From assembly GCA_030692905.1 (NCBI GenBank), contig JAUYBT010000188.1, forward strand, positions 1 to 15,347: a stretch of 15,347 nucleotides of DNA, in the 5' to 3' direction. Source of the DNA: Bacteroidales bacterium (GTDB taxonomy: Bacteria > Bacteroidota > Bacteroidia > Bacteroidales > VadinHA17). The position numbers and the translations under genes were made by a program. Below, piece after piece: positions 8,490 through 15,347 of the stretch. The notes beneath the pieces are model-generated. The model worked only from the letters and a program-made list of their open reading frames with translations. It had not been told where the DNA came from and searched no databases. Position 1 is the stretch's first letter; each line of letters starts with the position of its first letter.

Positions 8490-9542
8490 TTATTTAATAA
8501 TTTTAACCTTCGACCTGTTGCTGAGAGTTTCAAAACCACTTGTCACAACACGTTCATTTTTGGTCAGTCCTCTTATAACCTCAACATCGGTAATATTTTC
8601 CAGCCCGGTTTCAATAATTCTTTCAGCAGCTACGCCGCGGTCGATAATGAAGACAGTTTTTCCCCTCTGACGTGAGAGAATAATGCTTTTTGGGATTACT
8701 ATTACAGAATCTTTATGGCTGGTAATTATATCTGCTTTTACAAACATCCCAGGACGAAGAAGTAAATTTGGGTTGTTAATTGAAATATTGCCTTTAAATG
8801 TCCGGGTATCGGCGTTAATTGCAGGTGATAATTGGGTTATGTTTCCTATTATGGTATCCTCCGGAATTGTGTAATTTGTTAGTTTGACAACCTGTCCCGG
8901 TTTAATGACTGAGATATATTTTTCAGGAAGCTGAACATCCATGTACATTACCTGATAATCCATAATTTTAACTATAGTCGATCCGGTCTCAACCTGTGTG
9001 CTCTGAGTATAATAGGGGAGATCCACAATTACTCCGTCAATTGGAGCAACAATTCTGGTTTTATCAAGTTGAAGTTTTGCATTTTCTACAGTTGTTTTGG
9101 CATTTGCATAATTGATGCTTGCCGTCTTAAGATCCTTGAGAGTTACTCCTCCTTTTTCGTAGAGAGACTCCTGTTTCTTAAGTTCACTTTCAGAAAGTTC
9201 GAGATTCAGTTCATTGGTTTCGAGCTTAATGGAATTCACATACTCTTTATCCTCAAGTCGTGCTATAAGCGCTCCTGCTTTAATTTTATCTCCAAGTTGC
9301 CAGAATCTTCCTGTCTGAGGATTCTTTTCAAGATAATAGGAGGCGGTTATCTTTGATTTGAGTTGGATCTCTCCTTTCGGGAAAGCAGTCCCCGTTGTAT
9401 TGATGAATTCTTCAATCGGTTTGAGCTTAATGTCCTCGACTGAAACAGGGATTTCAACATCCGCTGTAAGGATCTGGTCCTGATTTCTGCAGCCGGCCAA
9501 TGCTATTAACGCAACTGCAATGATGAAAATGCTTTTTTTCAT
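8490..9542 (-). CDS. RND periplasmic adaptor subunit (membrane fusion protein), lipoprotein
   Basis: The product has 350 residues. The N-terminus MKKSIFIIAVALIALAGC is a lipoprotein signal with lipobox LAGC and acylated Cys18. The mature part follows the adaptor order: a first lipoyl half-motif with GDKIKAGALIARLED near 75-90, a helical coiled-coil hairpin at about 95-158, the second lipoyl half around TRIVAPIDGVIVDLPY (Pro167), a beta-barrel domain containing LPEKYISVIKPGQ and LLRPGMFVKADI, and a membrane-proximal domain ending in ERVVTSGFETLSNRSKVKI. Adaptors of this kind link the RND trimer in the inner membrane to a TolC-like duct. The hairpin is short, which suits direct tip-to-tip contact with the TolC homologue encoded just upstream. 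The gene starts 18 bp after tolC-like stops and ends 5 bp before the RND permease gene. Confidence 0.93.
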   Translation of the reverse strand: MKKSIFIIAVALIALAGCRNQDQILTADVEIPVSVEDIKLKPIEEFINTTGTAFPKGEIQLKSKITASYYLEKNPQTGRFWQLGDKIKAGALIARLEDKEYVNSIKLETNELNLELSESELKKQESLYEKGGVTLKDLKTASINYANAKTTVENAKLQLDKTRIVAPIDGVIVDLPYYTQSTQVETGSTIVKIMDYQVMYMDVQLPEKYISVIKPGQVVKLTNYTIPEDTIIGNITQLSPAINADTRTFKGNISINNPNLLLRPGMFVKADIITSHKDSVIVIPKSIILSRQRGKTVFIIDRGVAAERIIETGLENITDVEVIRGLTKNERVVTSGFETLSNRSKVKIIK

Positions 9543-9560
9543 TTTATTAATAATTATGTA

Positions 9561-11045
9561 TTATTGTTCAATTGTCATTACCGGTGAAACTGCCTCTTTT
9601 TTCTCAAAGTCGTAAAGAGTCTGGATTTTGAGATTAAGAAGTTCAAGCTTATAGGAGATAAGCGAATTTGTGTATGAGAGCTGCTTTTCAGAAAGCTGGT
9701 TCTGGTATATATTAAGGTCCATACCGGTAAGGTCACCGTTTTTGTATTTCTCCAGATTCAGGTCGTAAGTTAGCTGGGCATTGGTAACTGATTGCCGGGC
9801 GATTTCAATCTGGTTTTGAAGATTGAGAAGGTTCCTGTAGACTTTTCTGATGCCTAGGATAATGCTATTCTGCTCTTCTTCGAAGGTAATTTTTGCTGTT
9901 TCCATAGAGGCTTCAGTAGCTTTGATCCTTGCCTTTCTTTCTCCCCAGTCCCAGAGAGGTACTGTAAGAGAAAGTGAAACTGTTTCGTTATCAGTCGGAC
10001 TAGCATAGACATCTTTGAATTTTTCATTGTCTCCGAATAGACCGAGAGAAAGTCCAAGACTTCCTTTAAATTCATTTAAAGCTTTTGTCTGGATAAGGTC
10101 GAACTGTGATGTCTCGATATTTATTTCCCGTTGCCGGAGTTCCATCCTGTTAGCCAGCCCCTGGTCAATTGCAAAAGATATATTAATTTTAACAGTATCT
10201 ACTGCGATGTTGGGAATAACAATCAGATCATCATACAGACTCATTCCGATAAAAAGTTTGAAGTCATCCTTTGCGTTTTCAAGAGAAACCTGCTTATTCT
10301 CAAAGTCTGATCTTGTAGTAGCAAGGTTTAGTTCAGCCTGGAACATCTCTTCGCGGGCAGAAATGCCTGCATCAACTTTATTTTTTGAGACTTCATAGCT
10401 TTTCTGCATATTCTGGTAAGCCTGGTTAGATATATCGAGACTCTGTTGTTGCTGATACACATAGTAAAAGGCTTGGGTTACCTGTTTCTCAAGAGCCAGT
10501 AGCTGAATTGCATAATTGAGCTGTGCATTTTCAAGTGATAACTGAAGTTCTTTAAGATTAATTTTTGTCCTGTTATAGGTGAAAAGGGGCTGGTCAATGT
10601 TAAGAGACAGGTTGTTGCTGAATCCTTTTGTTGTAGTTCCACTATACTCACTGTATGAATCTTTATATCCAAACCTGTTTGTAAGGGAAATTCTTGCATC
10701 TGTCATTATAATTGGCTGGGAAACTGTAAACAGACCATAACTTTCAGCAGTTGTTCTGGAGTTCCATTTTGAGATAAGGTCATTAAACTCCCTGTTCTGG
10801 TTATAACCAATCGGATTGAGGGTAAGTGAGAAGTTTGATTTCAATGCTGCATTCTGTGCATTAAGATTCTCCTGGCTCCTTATCAGGCTCAACCTGGTCT
10901 TTTTCATGGTAGGACTGTTCGATTCTGCAACATCCAGAGACTGTTCAAGTGTAAGTCCCTGCTGCGAAAAACCTGTTAAGTTGCAGATAAACAGCAAGAA
11001 CAATATTAAAACTTGGGTTTTGATTCTTCTACCAATGTGTTTCAT
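9561..11045 (-). CDS. TolC family outer-membrane efflux protein
   Basis: The protein has 494 residues. It starts with a classical signal peptide (MKHIGRRIKTQVLILFLLFICNLTGFSQ) with probable cleavage after FSQ; the Cys within it does not sit in a lipobox. The mature protein shows the two-fold repeated outer-membrane-factor pattern. Each half has long amphipathic helices (for example NAQLNYAIQLLALEKQVTQ, and IARQSVTNAQLTYDLNLEKY) joined by short beta-rich stretches such as GSLGLSLGLFG and VSLSLTVPLWDWGERKARI near residue 362. KYKNGDLTGMDLNIYQNQL is the usual late-helix signature. It would form the trimeric duct across the outer membrane and periplasm for the RND pump encoded next, and perhaps also for the ABC modules. 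It is preceded by the only sizeable intergenic gap in the window, so a separate promoter could exist there, but I see no clear consensus. Confidence 0.93.
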   Translation of the reverse strand: MKHIGRRIKTQVLILFLLFICNLTGFSQQGLTLEQSLDVAESNSPTMKKTRLSLIRSQENLNAQNAALKSNFSLTLNPIGYNQNREFNDLISKWNSRTTAESYGLFTVSQPIIMTDARISLTNRFGYKDSYSEYSGTTTKGFSNNLSLNIDQPLFTYNRTKINLKELQLSLENAQLNYAIQLLALEKQVTQAFYYVYQQQQSLDISNQAYQNMQKSYEVSKNKVDAGISAREEMFQAELNLATTRSDFENKQVSLENAKDDFKLFIGMSLYDDLIVIPNIAVDTVKINISFAIDQGLANRMELRQREINIETSQFDLIQTKALNEFKGSLGLSLGLFGDNEKFKDVYASPTDNETVSLSLTVPLWDWGERKARIKATEASMETAKITFEEEQNSIILGIRKVYRNLLNLQNQIEIARQSVTNAQLTYDLNLEKYKNGDLTGMDLNIYQNQLSEKQLSYTNSLISYKLELLNLKIQTLYDFEKKEAVSPVMTIEQ

Positions 11046-11072
11046 ATTAATGATATTTATTCTTAATTCTAA

Positions 11073-11102
11073 ATTCGTTTGTTCTTCATTCGTTTGTTCA
11101 TT
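11073..11102. repeat. Two 15-bp tandem units
   Basis: The 12-mer ATTCGTTTGTTC occurs at 11073-11084 and again at 11088-11099, a 15-bp period; the spacer base identity then decays. On the coding strand it reads GAACAAACGAAT twice. It lies 28 bp or more before the tolC-like start codon. Its function is unknown; it could be a replication-slippage product or a protein-binding repeat. Confidence 0.75.
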
Positions 11103-11104
11103 TT

Positions 11105-11150
11105 ACCACGGAGTTTAGCTTCGCTGAGGGCTTCGCCGTTCACGGAGTCT
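11105..11150. repeat. Short block bounded by CACGGAGT direct repeats, with two mini-hairpins
   Basis: CACGGAGT is present at 11107-11114 and 11141-11148. Between the copies are AGCTTCGCT (11117-11125) and GGCTTCGCC (11129-11137), each a 3-bp stem around a TTC loop (GAA on the other strand). On the coding strand the flanks read ACTCCGTG. Elements with a CTCCGTG core are, from memory, common in intergenic gaps of Bacteroidota genomes, so this may be one copy of a dispersed family. A single copy in one window cannot prove that. Confidence 0.55.
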
Positions 11151-11191
11151 TTTCTCCCAGTCTCCCTTTCACCCCTTCTCCCATTCATTCT

Positions 11192-14100
11192 TCAATTCTG
11201 TTTCACCCATTTAATCGCATCTCCTATCACAAGCCTTCCTGCAGATTGGTTCGTCAGCACAACCTTAACTGAGTCCGGAGAAAGATAGAATCGTCCCAGG
11301 TTATTCCATCCACCCTCTGCCTTTTCATAGTCAAGAGTTATCTCTTCAACACCTTCATCATGATATATTTTATAATGCATATCCTTATAAGGACTGTCTC
11401 CCTGCTGGTTTCCTCCCTGCCCTCCTTGTCCTCCCTGGCCTCCCGGTCCTCCCGGTCCTCCCATCCTGATCATCATCCTTTCAATGGCTTTGCCGATATA
11501 ACAATAAACATCATAATACCCGGGCTCCTGAATAGTTGTTGCCCATGTGATGTTTTTGTCGCCGGTTCCCCCACGTGTGTAAATTGCAGACCTGACATAC
11601 TTCCCGTAGTATGCAGATTGAACTACAGGTTGCCAGTATTCCGGAATAATCATTAAACTAACCTGCAAATATGTTTTTCCGCTCTTGTTTTCAATTCCGA
11701 GAAGTCTTTTAAGGGGATTAACTTTGGTTTGTTTGCTGGAAATAAATCCCGGATCCTCGTTATCCACAATAATGTCTGAAGGCTCAGAAAATAGAGGCAT
11801 TGAAGCAAGTGGTTCTTCTCCTGAAAATTCTTTTGTGTTGCTTTTTGCTTTTACGACATCATTGATAGTCATATTGATTTCACCAGGAATATTCTTGGCA
11901 AACAGTGTATTTATCATCATTGCTCTTGGCCAGGCATCGAGTACAATTCCTATTTTTTTCGATTCCCCTGGCCCCATAAGTATAATTTTCGATATATCTG
12001 TAGCTTCCATACCACGACCCTGCATGGAAATTGCAAAACCACCGCCCCCGCCCCCGGGCCCTTGTCGCATTGATATTGTCGTCTGACTTCCGCCTGCTCC
12101 GGCTCCTCCTGTCCTGAAGGATATATTAAATAGTCCGGCAACAGGTTCAGGATTTGAAGCAATGAAAGTCACCTGATATCTCGATCTGTCTCCGACAATA
12201 ATTTCATTTGCTAGCAAATTTGTGATAAGGAACCCCGGTTGTTCTTTACCGGTGAACCAGTCATTCAGGTAGGGATAAAAATCAAAACCGAACTTATCCT
12301 TAATATCGTTATTAAACTGTAAAATATCAACTCTTTTAAATTGGTGTTCATCGATGTAACTCAGAAACCATGTTTTAAACTCGTTAATCCCGGCCTTGGA
12401 TCTCAGAAGATTAAAAAACCAGTCGCCTTTTACGGTTAAAACAGTCTTTATTGTATCGCCAATTGGATTCTTTGCAAGAAGATCCTTAAAACTTATCTCT
12501 TTCAGAATAAGATTAGCTTTGTCATTATCTGATAGGGTGCCAACCATTGCCTGGAATCCGCCCCGGGGTCCCTGCTGGGTTATTTTCTGAAGATGCGATT
12601 CAAAAACTGCATTGATTACTGGATACTCTTGTGAGTAGAAATTATTTTTAAAGAAGTAAAAACTGGGTCCAAGAAGGTATCTGGTCGGTTCATTGGAAGG
12701 AACCCCGTTAACAAACCTGAAGTTTTCGCCGCTTATAAATGTGCTTCTGATAAAGCTGTTAAAAAGCCTGACCTGCAATTCTTTATCAGTAATAACCTGG
12801 TTATTCCGGGTCATTCTTTTCTTCTGTCTGGTAAATTGCTTATAGAAACCTGCATTCTGAAGGGTAGACAACTTCTCAGGAACAAGTACCATTGATGGCT
12901 GAACCTCAGCCCTTGTCTGTGTACTCTTTTTCGGAAAAGAATAGAATTGAACCGGTACTTCTAAAAGACTCAGAGTCTTAAAAGGATATTTGGTGGAGAA
13001 ATTGGTTTCAAGTTCTCTCATAATCCCTGAGATCATATTTGGCAGTGTGTCTTTTATCTCAGCCAGATCTTTTTTATAGTAGTCGTTACCGGGGAAATGA
13101 TAACTTATGTAATTAACGGAATCAACTTTAAGAGTATCCGACTGATAATTGCCTATTGCCAGGGTAATTCCTGTCAGAGGACTCTCCGGTAAAAAAACAC
13201 TATACCCATCTTCATTTTTCATCCTTCCCTGTGAAACTGCAGTAAGTCCGTTTTCCTTTTTCACACGAAGGGTATAATTGGTAAAATCGATCTTGATACG
13301 TGCAGGGTTCGATGGATAATAATTCAGAGCAGAGACAGGATACCAATGAGTTTCGGGAGTTAAAAGTATATAGTTCTCTGTCAGGAAGGCTTGCCGTTTA
13401 TGAACGTTTAGCATCTGTATCCTGTAAGGAGTCTCTTTAATATTATCGCTATAGTTAGGGTAACAGAACGATTCATTGATGGTTCCCACATAGGAAATCA
13501 CTACACTGTCATTTTGTCCCGGATTAAGAATTTTTCCCGGGTCAATTTCAATTATGTGATTTGTTCTTTTGAAGCTCAAATCCTTTCCGGCAGATGTAAC
13601 CTTTAATACATTTAATGATGGATTCAAAGAAAAGAGGTAGCGATCAAGAGGTTCTTTATTGTCGTTTATTATTTTGAGATCAGCTGATGCTTCAAACGAT
13701 TCTCCTTTATGTGTAAAATCTATTGAGGCATCAGTTATTCTTGCAAAATTTTCATTTTCAAACTGCCTGTTGGTTTCAATTACCATGTTTTTATCCTCAA
13801 CTCCATTCCTGTAAACAGAATATATATTAAACCCGCAAATTCCTGCACCTGCAAGAAAAACTGACAGAAAAACAATAGACAGACTTCTGTGTAATTTAGA
13901 TTGAGGCAATCGCTTGAATAACAATACTGTTGCCAGAACAAGTGCCAGCCCGAGGAAGAAGTAAAGCAGCCTTTGGTTAACAATAAAGCTGAGATTATCA
14001 AAACCGATAACCCCCGATTTGAAAACAGGAACTCCGAAAGCCATATAGTCGAAAATCGATCCCATTCTGAACCAGAGGTAGAACATATTAAGGGCCGCCA

Positions 14101-14653
14101 TTCCCAGAAGTATCAGGAATGTTATTGCCTGGTTTCTGATCAGAGACATTAGAACGAAAGCGAGTCCGAGGCTGAACACAATTGTCGGGGCACAAATAAT
14201 AAGAAGATAATATATGTATGACATGAAATCAATCGACATGGTCTTTGAAATGATGTTCATCAGCAGACCAATGGCAAGGATCACTATATCAAGTCCCAGA
14301 AAAAGGCGGAGGATTCCCCATGTTTTTCCGATTACGTACTCAAAATTCGACATTGACCTGGTGTAAAGAACTTCGTTGGTATCAAGTTTCTTATCTCTTT
14401 TCAGAAAGTCAGCTGCCAGGAAAATGACCACAATGGCCTGTGCTATGTTAAGCAGGTAAAGGTTTACAAGCGGTACCGAGGAGGAGATAGATACCAGGCT
14501 CCAATTCTCATTACCGACCGGCGAGAACAGACCAATATTCAGTAGAGTGAAAATAAAAAGAGCACCTAAAGAGAAGAGTCTGAAGAACCAGCTTCTCCTT
14601 AATGTTTTTGCTTCATATTGTGCAACCGTTCTTATGTTATGAAGAAATGCCAT
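11192..14653 (-). CDS. ABC-2 permease with degenerate M1-peptidase-like ectodomain and golvesin-like C-terminal domain
   Basis: The protein has 1153 residues. Residues 1 to about 280 are a multi-helix ABC-2 permease: a first helix at about 21-43, a cytoplasmic loop DTNEVLYTRSMSNFEYVIGK (about 91-110), four to five further helices, and a last helix ending near 280. From about 285 to 840 there is a soluble part like M1-type aminopeptidase ectodomains of Bacteroidota ABC permeases: a beta-rich N-domain, then YPFKTLSLLEVPVQFYSF (Pro567) and a helical C-part. The HExxH zinc motif and its distal Glu are absent; the expected place reads NSFIRSTFISG (about 632-640). It is therefore probably not a peptidase. 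Glycine-rich stretches follow at 849-872 and 1065-1081. The C-terminus (about 1005-1153) has YYDVYCYIG and ends GWNNLGRFYLSPDSVKVVLTN..GRLVIGDAIKWV, the pattern of golvesin/xanthan-lyase-like domains. It starts 15 bp after the ATPase gene, its likely partner. The ectodomain should face the periplasm. Substrate unknown. Confidence 0.85.
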   Translation of the reverse strand: MAFLHNIRTVAQYEAKTLRRSWFFRLFSLGALFIFTLLNIGLFSPVGNENWSLVSISSSVPLVNLYLLNIAQAIVVIFLAADFLKRDKKLDTNEVLYTRSMSNFEYVIGKTWGILRLFLGLDIVILAIGLLMNIISKTMSIDFMSYIYYLLIICAPTIVFSLGLAFVLMSLIRNQAITFLILLGMAALNMFYLWFRMGSIFDYMAFGVPVFKSGVIGFDNLSFIVNQRLLYFFLGLALVLATVLLFKRLPQSKLHRSLSIVFLSVFLAGAGICGFNIYSVYRNGVEDKNMVIETNRQFENENFARITDASIDFTHKGESFEASADLKIINDNKEPLDRYLFSLNPSLNVLKVTSAGKDLSFKRTNHIIEIDPGKILNPGQNDSVVISYVGTINESFCYPNYSDNIKETPYRIQMLNVHKRQAFLTENYILLTPETHWYPVSALNYYPSNPARIKIDFTNYTLRVKKENGLTAVSQGRMKNEDGYSVFLPESPLTGITLAIGNYQSDTLKVDSVNYISYHFPGNDYYKKDLAEIKDTLPNMISGIMRELETNFSTKYPFKTLSLLEVPVQFYSFPKKSTQTRAEVQPSMVLVPEKLSTLQNAGFYKQFTRQKKRMTRNNQVITDKELQVRLFNSFIRSTFISGENFRFVNGVPSNEPTRYLLGPSFYFFKNNFYSQEYPVINAVFESHLQKITQQGPRGGFQAMVGTLSDNDKANLILKEISFKDLLAKNPIGDTIKTVLTVKGDWFFNLLRSKAGINEFKTWFLSYIDEHQFKRVDILQFNNDIKDKFGFDFYPYLNDWFTGKEQPGFLITNLLANEIIVGDRSRYQVTFIASNPEPVAGLFNISFRTGGAGAGGSQTTISMRQGPGGGGGGFAISMQGRGMEATDISKIILMGPGESKKIGIVLDAWPRAMMINTLFAKNIPGEINMTINDVVKAKSNTKEFSGEEPLASMPLFSEPSDIIVDNEDPGFISSKQTKVNPLKRLLGIENKSGKTYLQVSLMIIPEYWQPVVQSAYYGKYVRSAIYTRGGTGDKNITWATTIQEPGYYDVYCYIGKAIERMMIRMGGPGGPGGQGGQGGQGGNQQGDSPYKDMHYKIYHDEGVEEITLDYEKAEGGWNNLGRFYLSPDSVKVVLTNQSAGRLVIGDAIKWVKQN
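11399..11464 (-). repeat. Glycine-rich tandem repeat inside the golvesin-like domain
   Basis: The coding strand carries a 9-nt-period repeat (GGGAGGACC and variants) encoding GGPGGPGGQGGQGGQGG at residues 1065-1081, followed by NQQG. It sits between two recognisable parts of the C-terminal domain (about YCYIGKAIERMMIRM and YKIYHDEGVEEITLDYE), so it is probably an expanded surface loop. Repeats of this kind change length easily by slippage. Confidence 0.85.
12038..12108 (-). repeat. Glycine-rich stretch with long G-runs in the permease ectodomain
   Basis: Residues 849-872 read GGAGAGG, a short beta-like stretch, then GPGGGGGG. The coding strand at 12040-12061 has runs of three, five and five G, out of keeping with the AT-richer surroundings. 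The segment lies just after FNISFRTG and before FAISMQGRGMEATD, probably in a loop between strands of a beta domain. Confidence 0.8.
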
Positions 14654-14668
14654 AATTGTATTCTGTTG

Positions 14669-15347
14669 TTAGTCAGTGATATCGGTATGTAACTTATGCT
14701 CCATATAATATACATAAGCATGTTCAATATTCGGAATAATACTTGTTGAACTATATTCCGGAGGATCATCAGAGACGATCTGCACCTCCCATCCTGCTTC
14801 AACAGGAATCGTAGAGATCACATTATAGCGTTCTTTTACCTTTTCATATTCATAAGGGTTGAGATTAAGTTTAAATACATGACCTTCAGCATGTTTTACC
14901 AGGTTTTCGGGTGATCCGGAAAAGACCAGTTCCCCTTTATTCAGCAGCGCCATTCCCTGGCAGGTAGATGAAATATCTCCAACAATGTGAGTTGAAAGAA
15001 TGATAGTAACATCATGCTGACTCAGTTGCGACAGAATATTTCTGAATCTTATTCTTTCATCAGGATCCAGTCCGGTTGTTGGCTCATCTACCACTATGAT
15101 TTTTGGATTTCCTATGAGTGCCTGTGCAATACCTAATCGTCTTTTCATACCGCCAGATAACCTGTTAGCCTGCCTGTCGCGTACCTCAAGTAGTCCAACC
15201 TGGTCGAGCAACCTGTCAACTTCAGCAATTCTCTCTTTTTTGTTTTTCAGTCCTGCAAGCGATCCTGAATAATCGAGGAATTCCCATGTTTTAAGTGAAG
15301 TAAAAAACCTGAAGTCTTGTGGAAGATAACCAAGCATGCTCCGGAGT
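14669..15347 (-). CDS. ABC transporter ATP-binding protein, 5' end cut by right edge
   Basis: Only the last 225 residues are in the window. The frame is still open at the right edge, and residues Leu-Arg-Ser precede the first in-window Met, so that Met is not the true start and Walker A lies outside. Visible motifs are the Q-loop GYLPQDF, the signature RLSGGMKRR, Walker B KIIVVDEP with catalytic Glu, the D-loop GLD and the H-loop STHIVGDIS. A C-terminal extension has AEGHVFKLNL and PNIEHAYVYYMEHK. This is the NatA/CcmA-like type that drives ABC-2 permeases. It ends 15 bp before the large ABC-2 permease gene, its likely partner. Its sequence, including the extension, closely resembles the ATPase domain at the end of the RND fusion protein about 9 kb downstream, which suggests duplication within the operon. 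Confidence 0.93.
   Translation of the reverse strand, partial: LRSMLGYLPQDFRFFTSLKTWEFLDYSGSLAGLKNKKERIAEVDRLLDQVGLLEVRDRQANRLSGGMKRRLGIAQALIGNPKIIVVDEPTTGLDPDERIRFRNILSQLSQHDVTIILSTHIVGDISSTCQGMALLNKGELVFSGSPENLVKHAEGHVFKLNLNPYEYEKVKERYNVISTIPVEAGWEVQIVSDDPPEYSSTSIIPNIEHAYVYYMEHKLHTDITD

Larger units (their letters stand above)
11046..11191. other. Intergenic gap with repeat-like sequence between ABC permease and tolC-like gene
   Basis: This gap is 146 bp, against 5-28 bp elsewhere in the cluster. Next to the permease stop, the coding strand is almost pure purine (about 11148-11190). This is followed by a motif block bounded by two CACGGAGT copies, a pair of 15-bp tandem units, and an AT-rich leader just before the tolC-like ATG at 11045. 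I find no Bacteroidota-type promoter (TAnnTTTG with an upstream TTG), no convincing Shine-Dalgarno and no stem followed by a T-run. It may be the remains of an inserted repeat, or may split expression of the ABC half from the RND half. Confidence 0.7.

Noticed and set aside
9561..11045. TolC-like protein as a lipoprotein (Cys in its signal peptide)
   Set aside because: The Cys lies in the hydrophobic core followed by NLTGFSQ, without a lipobox; a normal signal-peptidase site after FSQ fits better.
11105..11150. Intrinsic terminator after the ABC-2 permease gene
   Set aside because: The stems are only 3 bp and no T-run follows on the coding strand. The longer repeats are direct, not inverted.
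11069..11188. 39-codon open frame on the minus strand in the gap before the tolC-like gene
   Set aside because: It runs through the repeat block, and the predicted product is low-complexity and basic (MNGRRGERETGRK...). There is no recognisable RBS. It is more likely a by-product of repeat sequence than a gene.
14669..15337. Met at 15337-15335 as the true start of the ATPase
   Set aside because: It would remove Walker A. The Met belongs to the conserved stretch just before the Q-loop, and in-frame codons continue upstream to the window edge.

Overview
All genes in the window read leftwards (minus strand), in what looks like one long operon that runs off both ends. The family make-up points to Bacteroidota, probably a Bacteroidales-like lineage. 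The clues are an ABC-2 permease carrying an M1-peptidase-like ectodomain and a golvesin-like tail, moderate GC, no clear Shine-Dalgarno sequences, and short intergenic repeats built on a CTCCGTG core. I made this placement by eye, without a database search.

In transcription order (right to left) the genes are: (1) an ABC ATPase cut by the right edge (14669-15347); (2) a 1153-residue ABC-2 permease with a large extracytoplasmic part that resembles an M1 aminopeptidase without its zinc motif, followed by glycine-rich stretches and a golvesin-like C-terminal domain (11192-14653); (3) a 146-bp gap with repeat-like sequence (11046-11191), the only sizeable non-coding stretch; (4) a TolC-family outer-membrane protein (9561-11045); (5) an RND periplasmic adaptor lipoprotein (8490-9542); (6) an RND permease of normal size (5359-8484); (7) a 1581-residue fusion of a second RND permease, an extra six-helix membrane region and a complete ABC ATPase (585-5330); (8) the first 196 residues of another ABC-2 permease, which overlaps the fusion gene by 4 bp and is cut by the left edge (1-588).

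The operon therefore holds a complete tripartite RND pump (TolC, adaptor, two RND subunits) between two ABC-2 transporter halves. In the second half the ATPase is physically joined to the RND permease, and its presumed partner permease is translationally coupled downstream. The two ATPases look like paralogues. A reasonable but unproven model is a single envelope machine in which ATP-driven ABC modules and a proton-driven RND pump share an assembly and an exit duct. The RND-ABC fusion and its six-helix connector are the most unusual items here.

No RNA genes, CRISPR arrays, insertion sequences, rho-independent terminators or consensus Bacteroidota promoters could be supported. Apart from 11046-11191, the gaps between genes are 5 to 28 bp.
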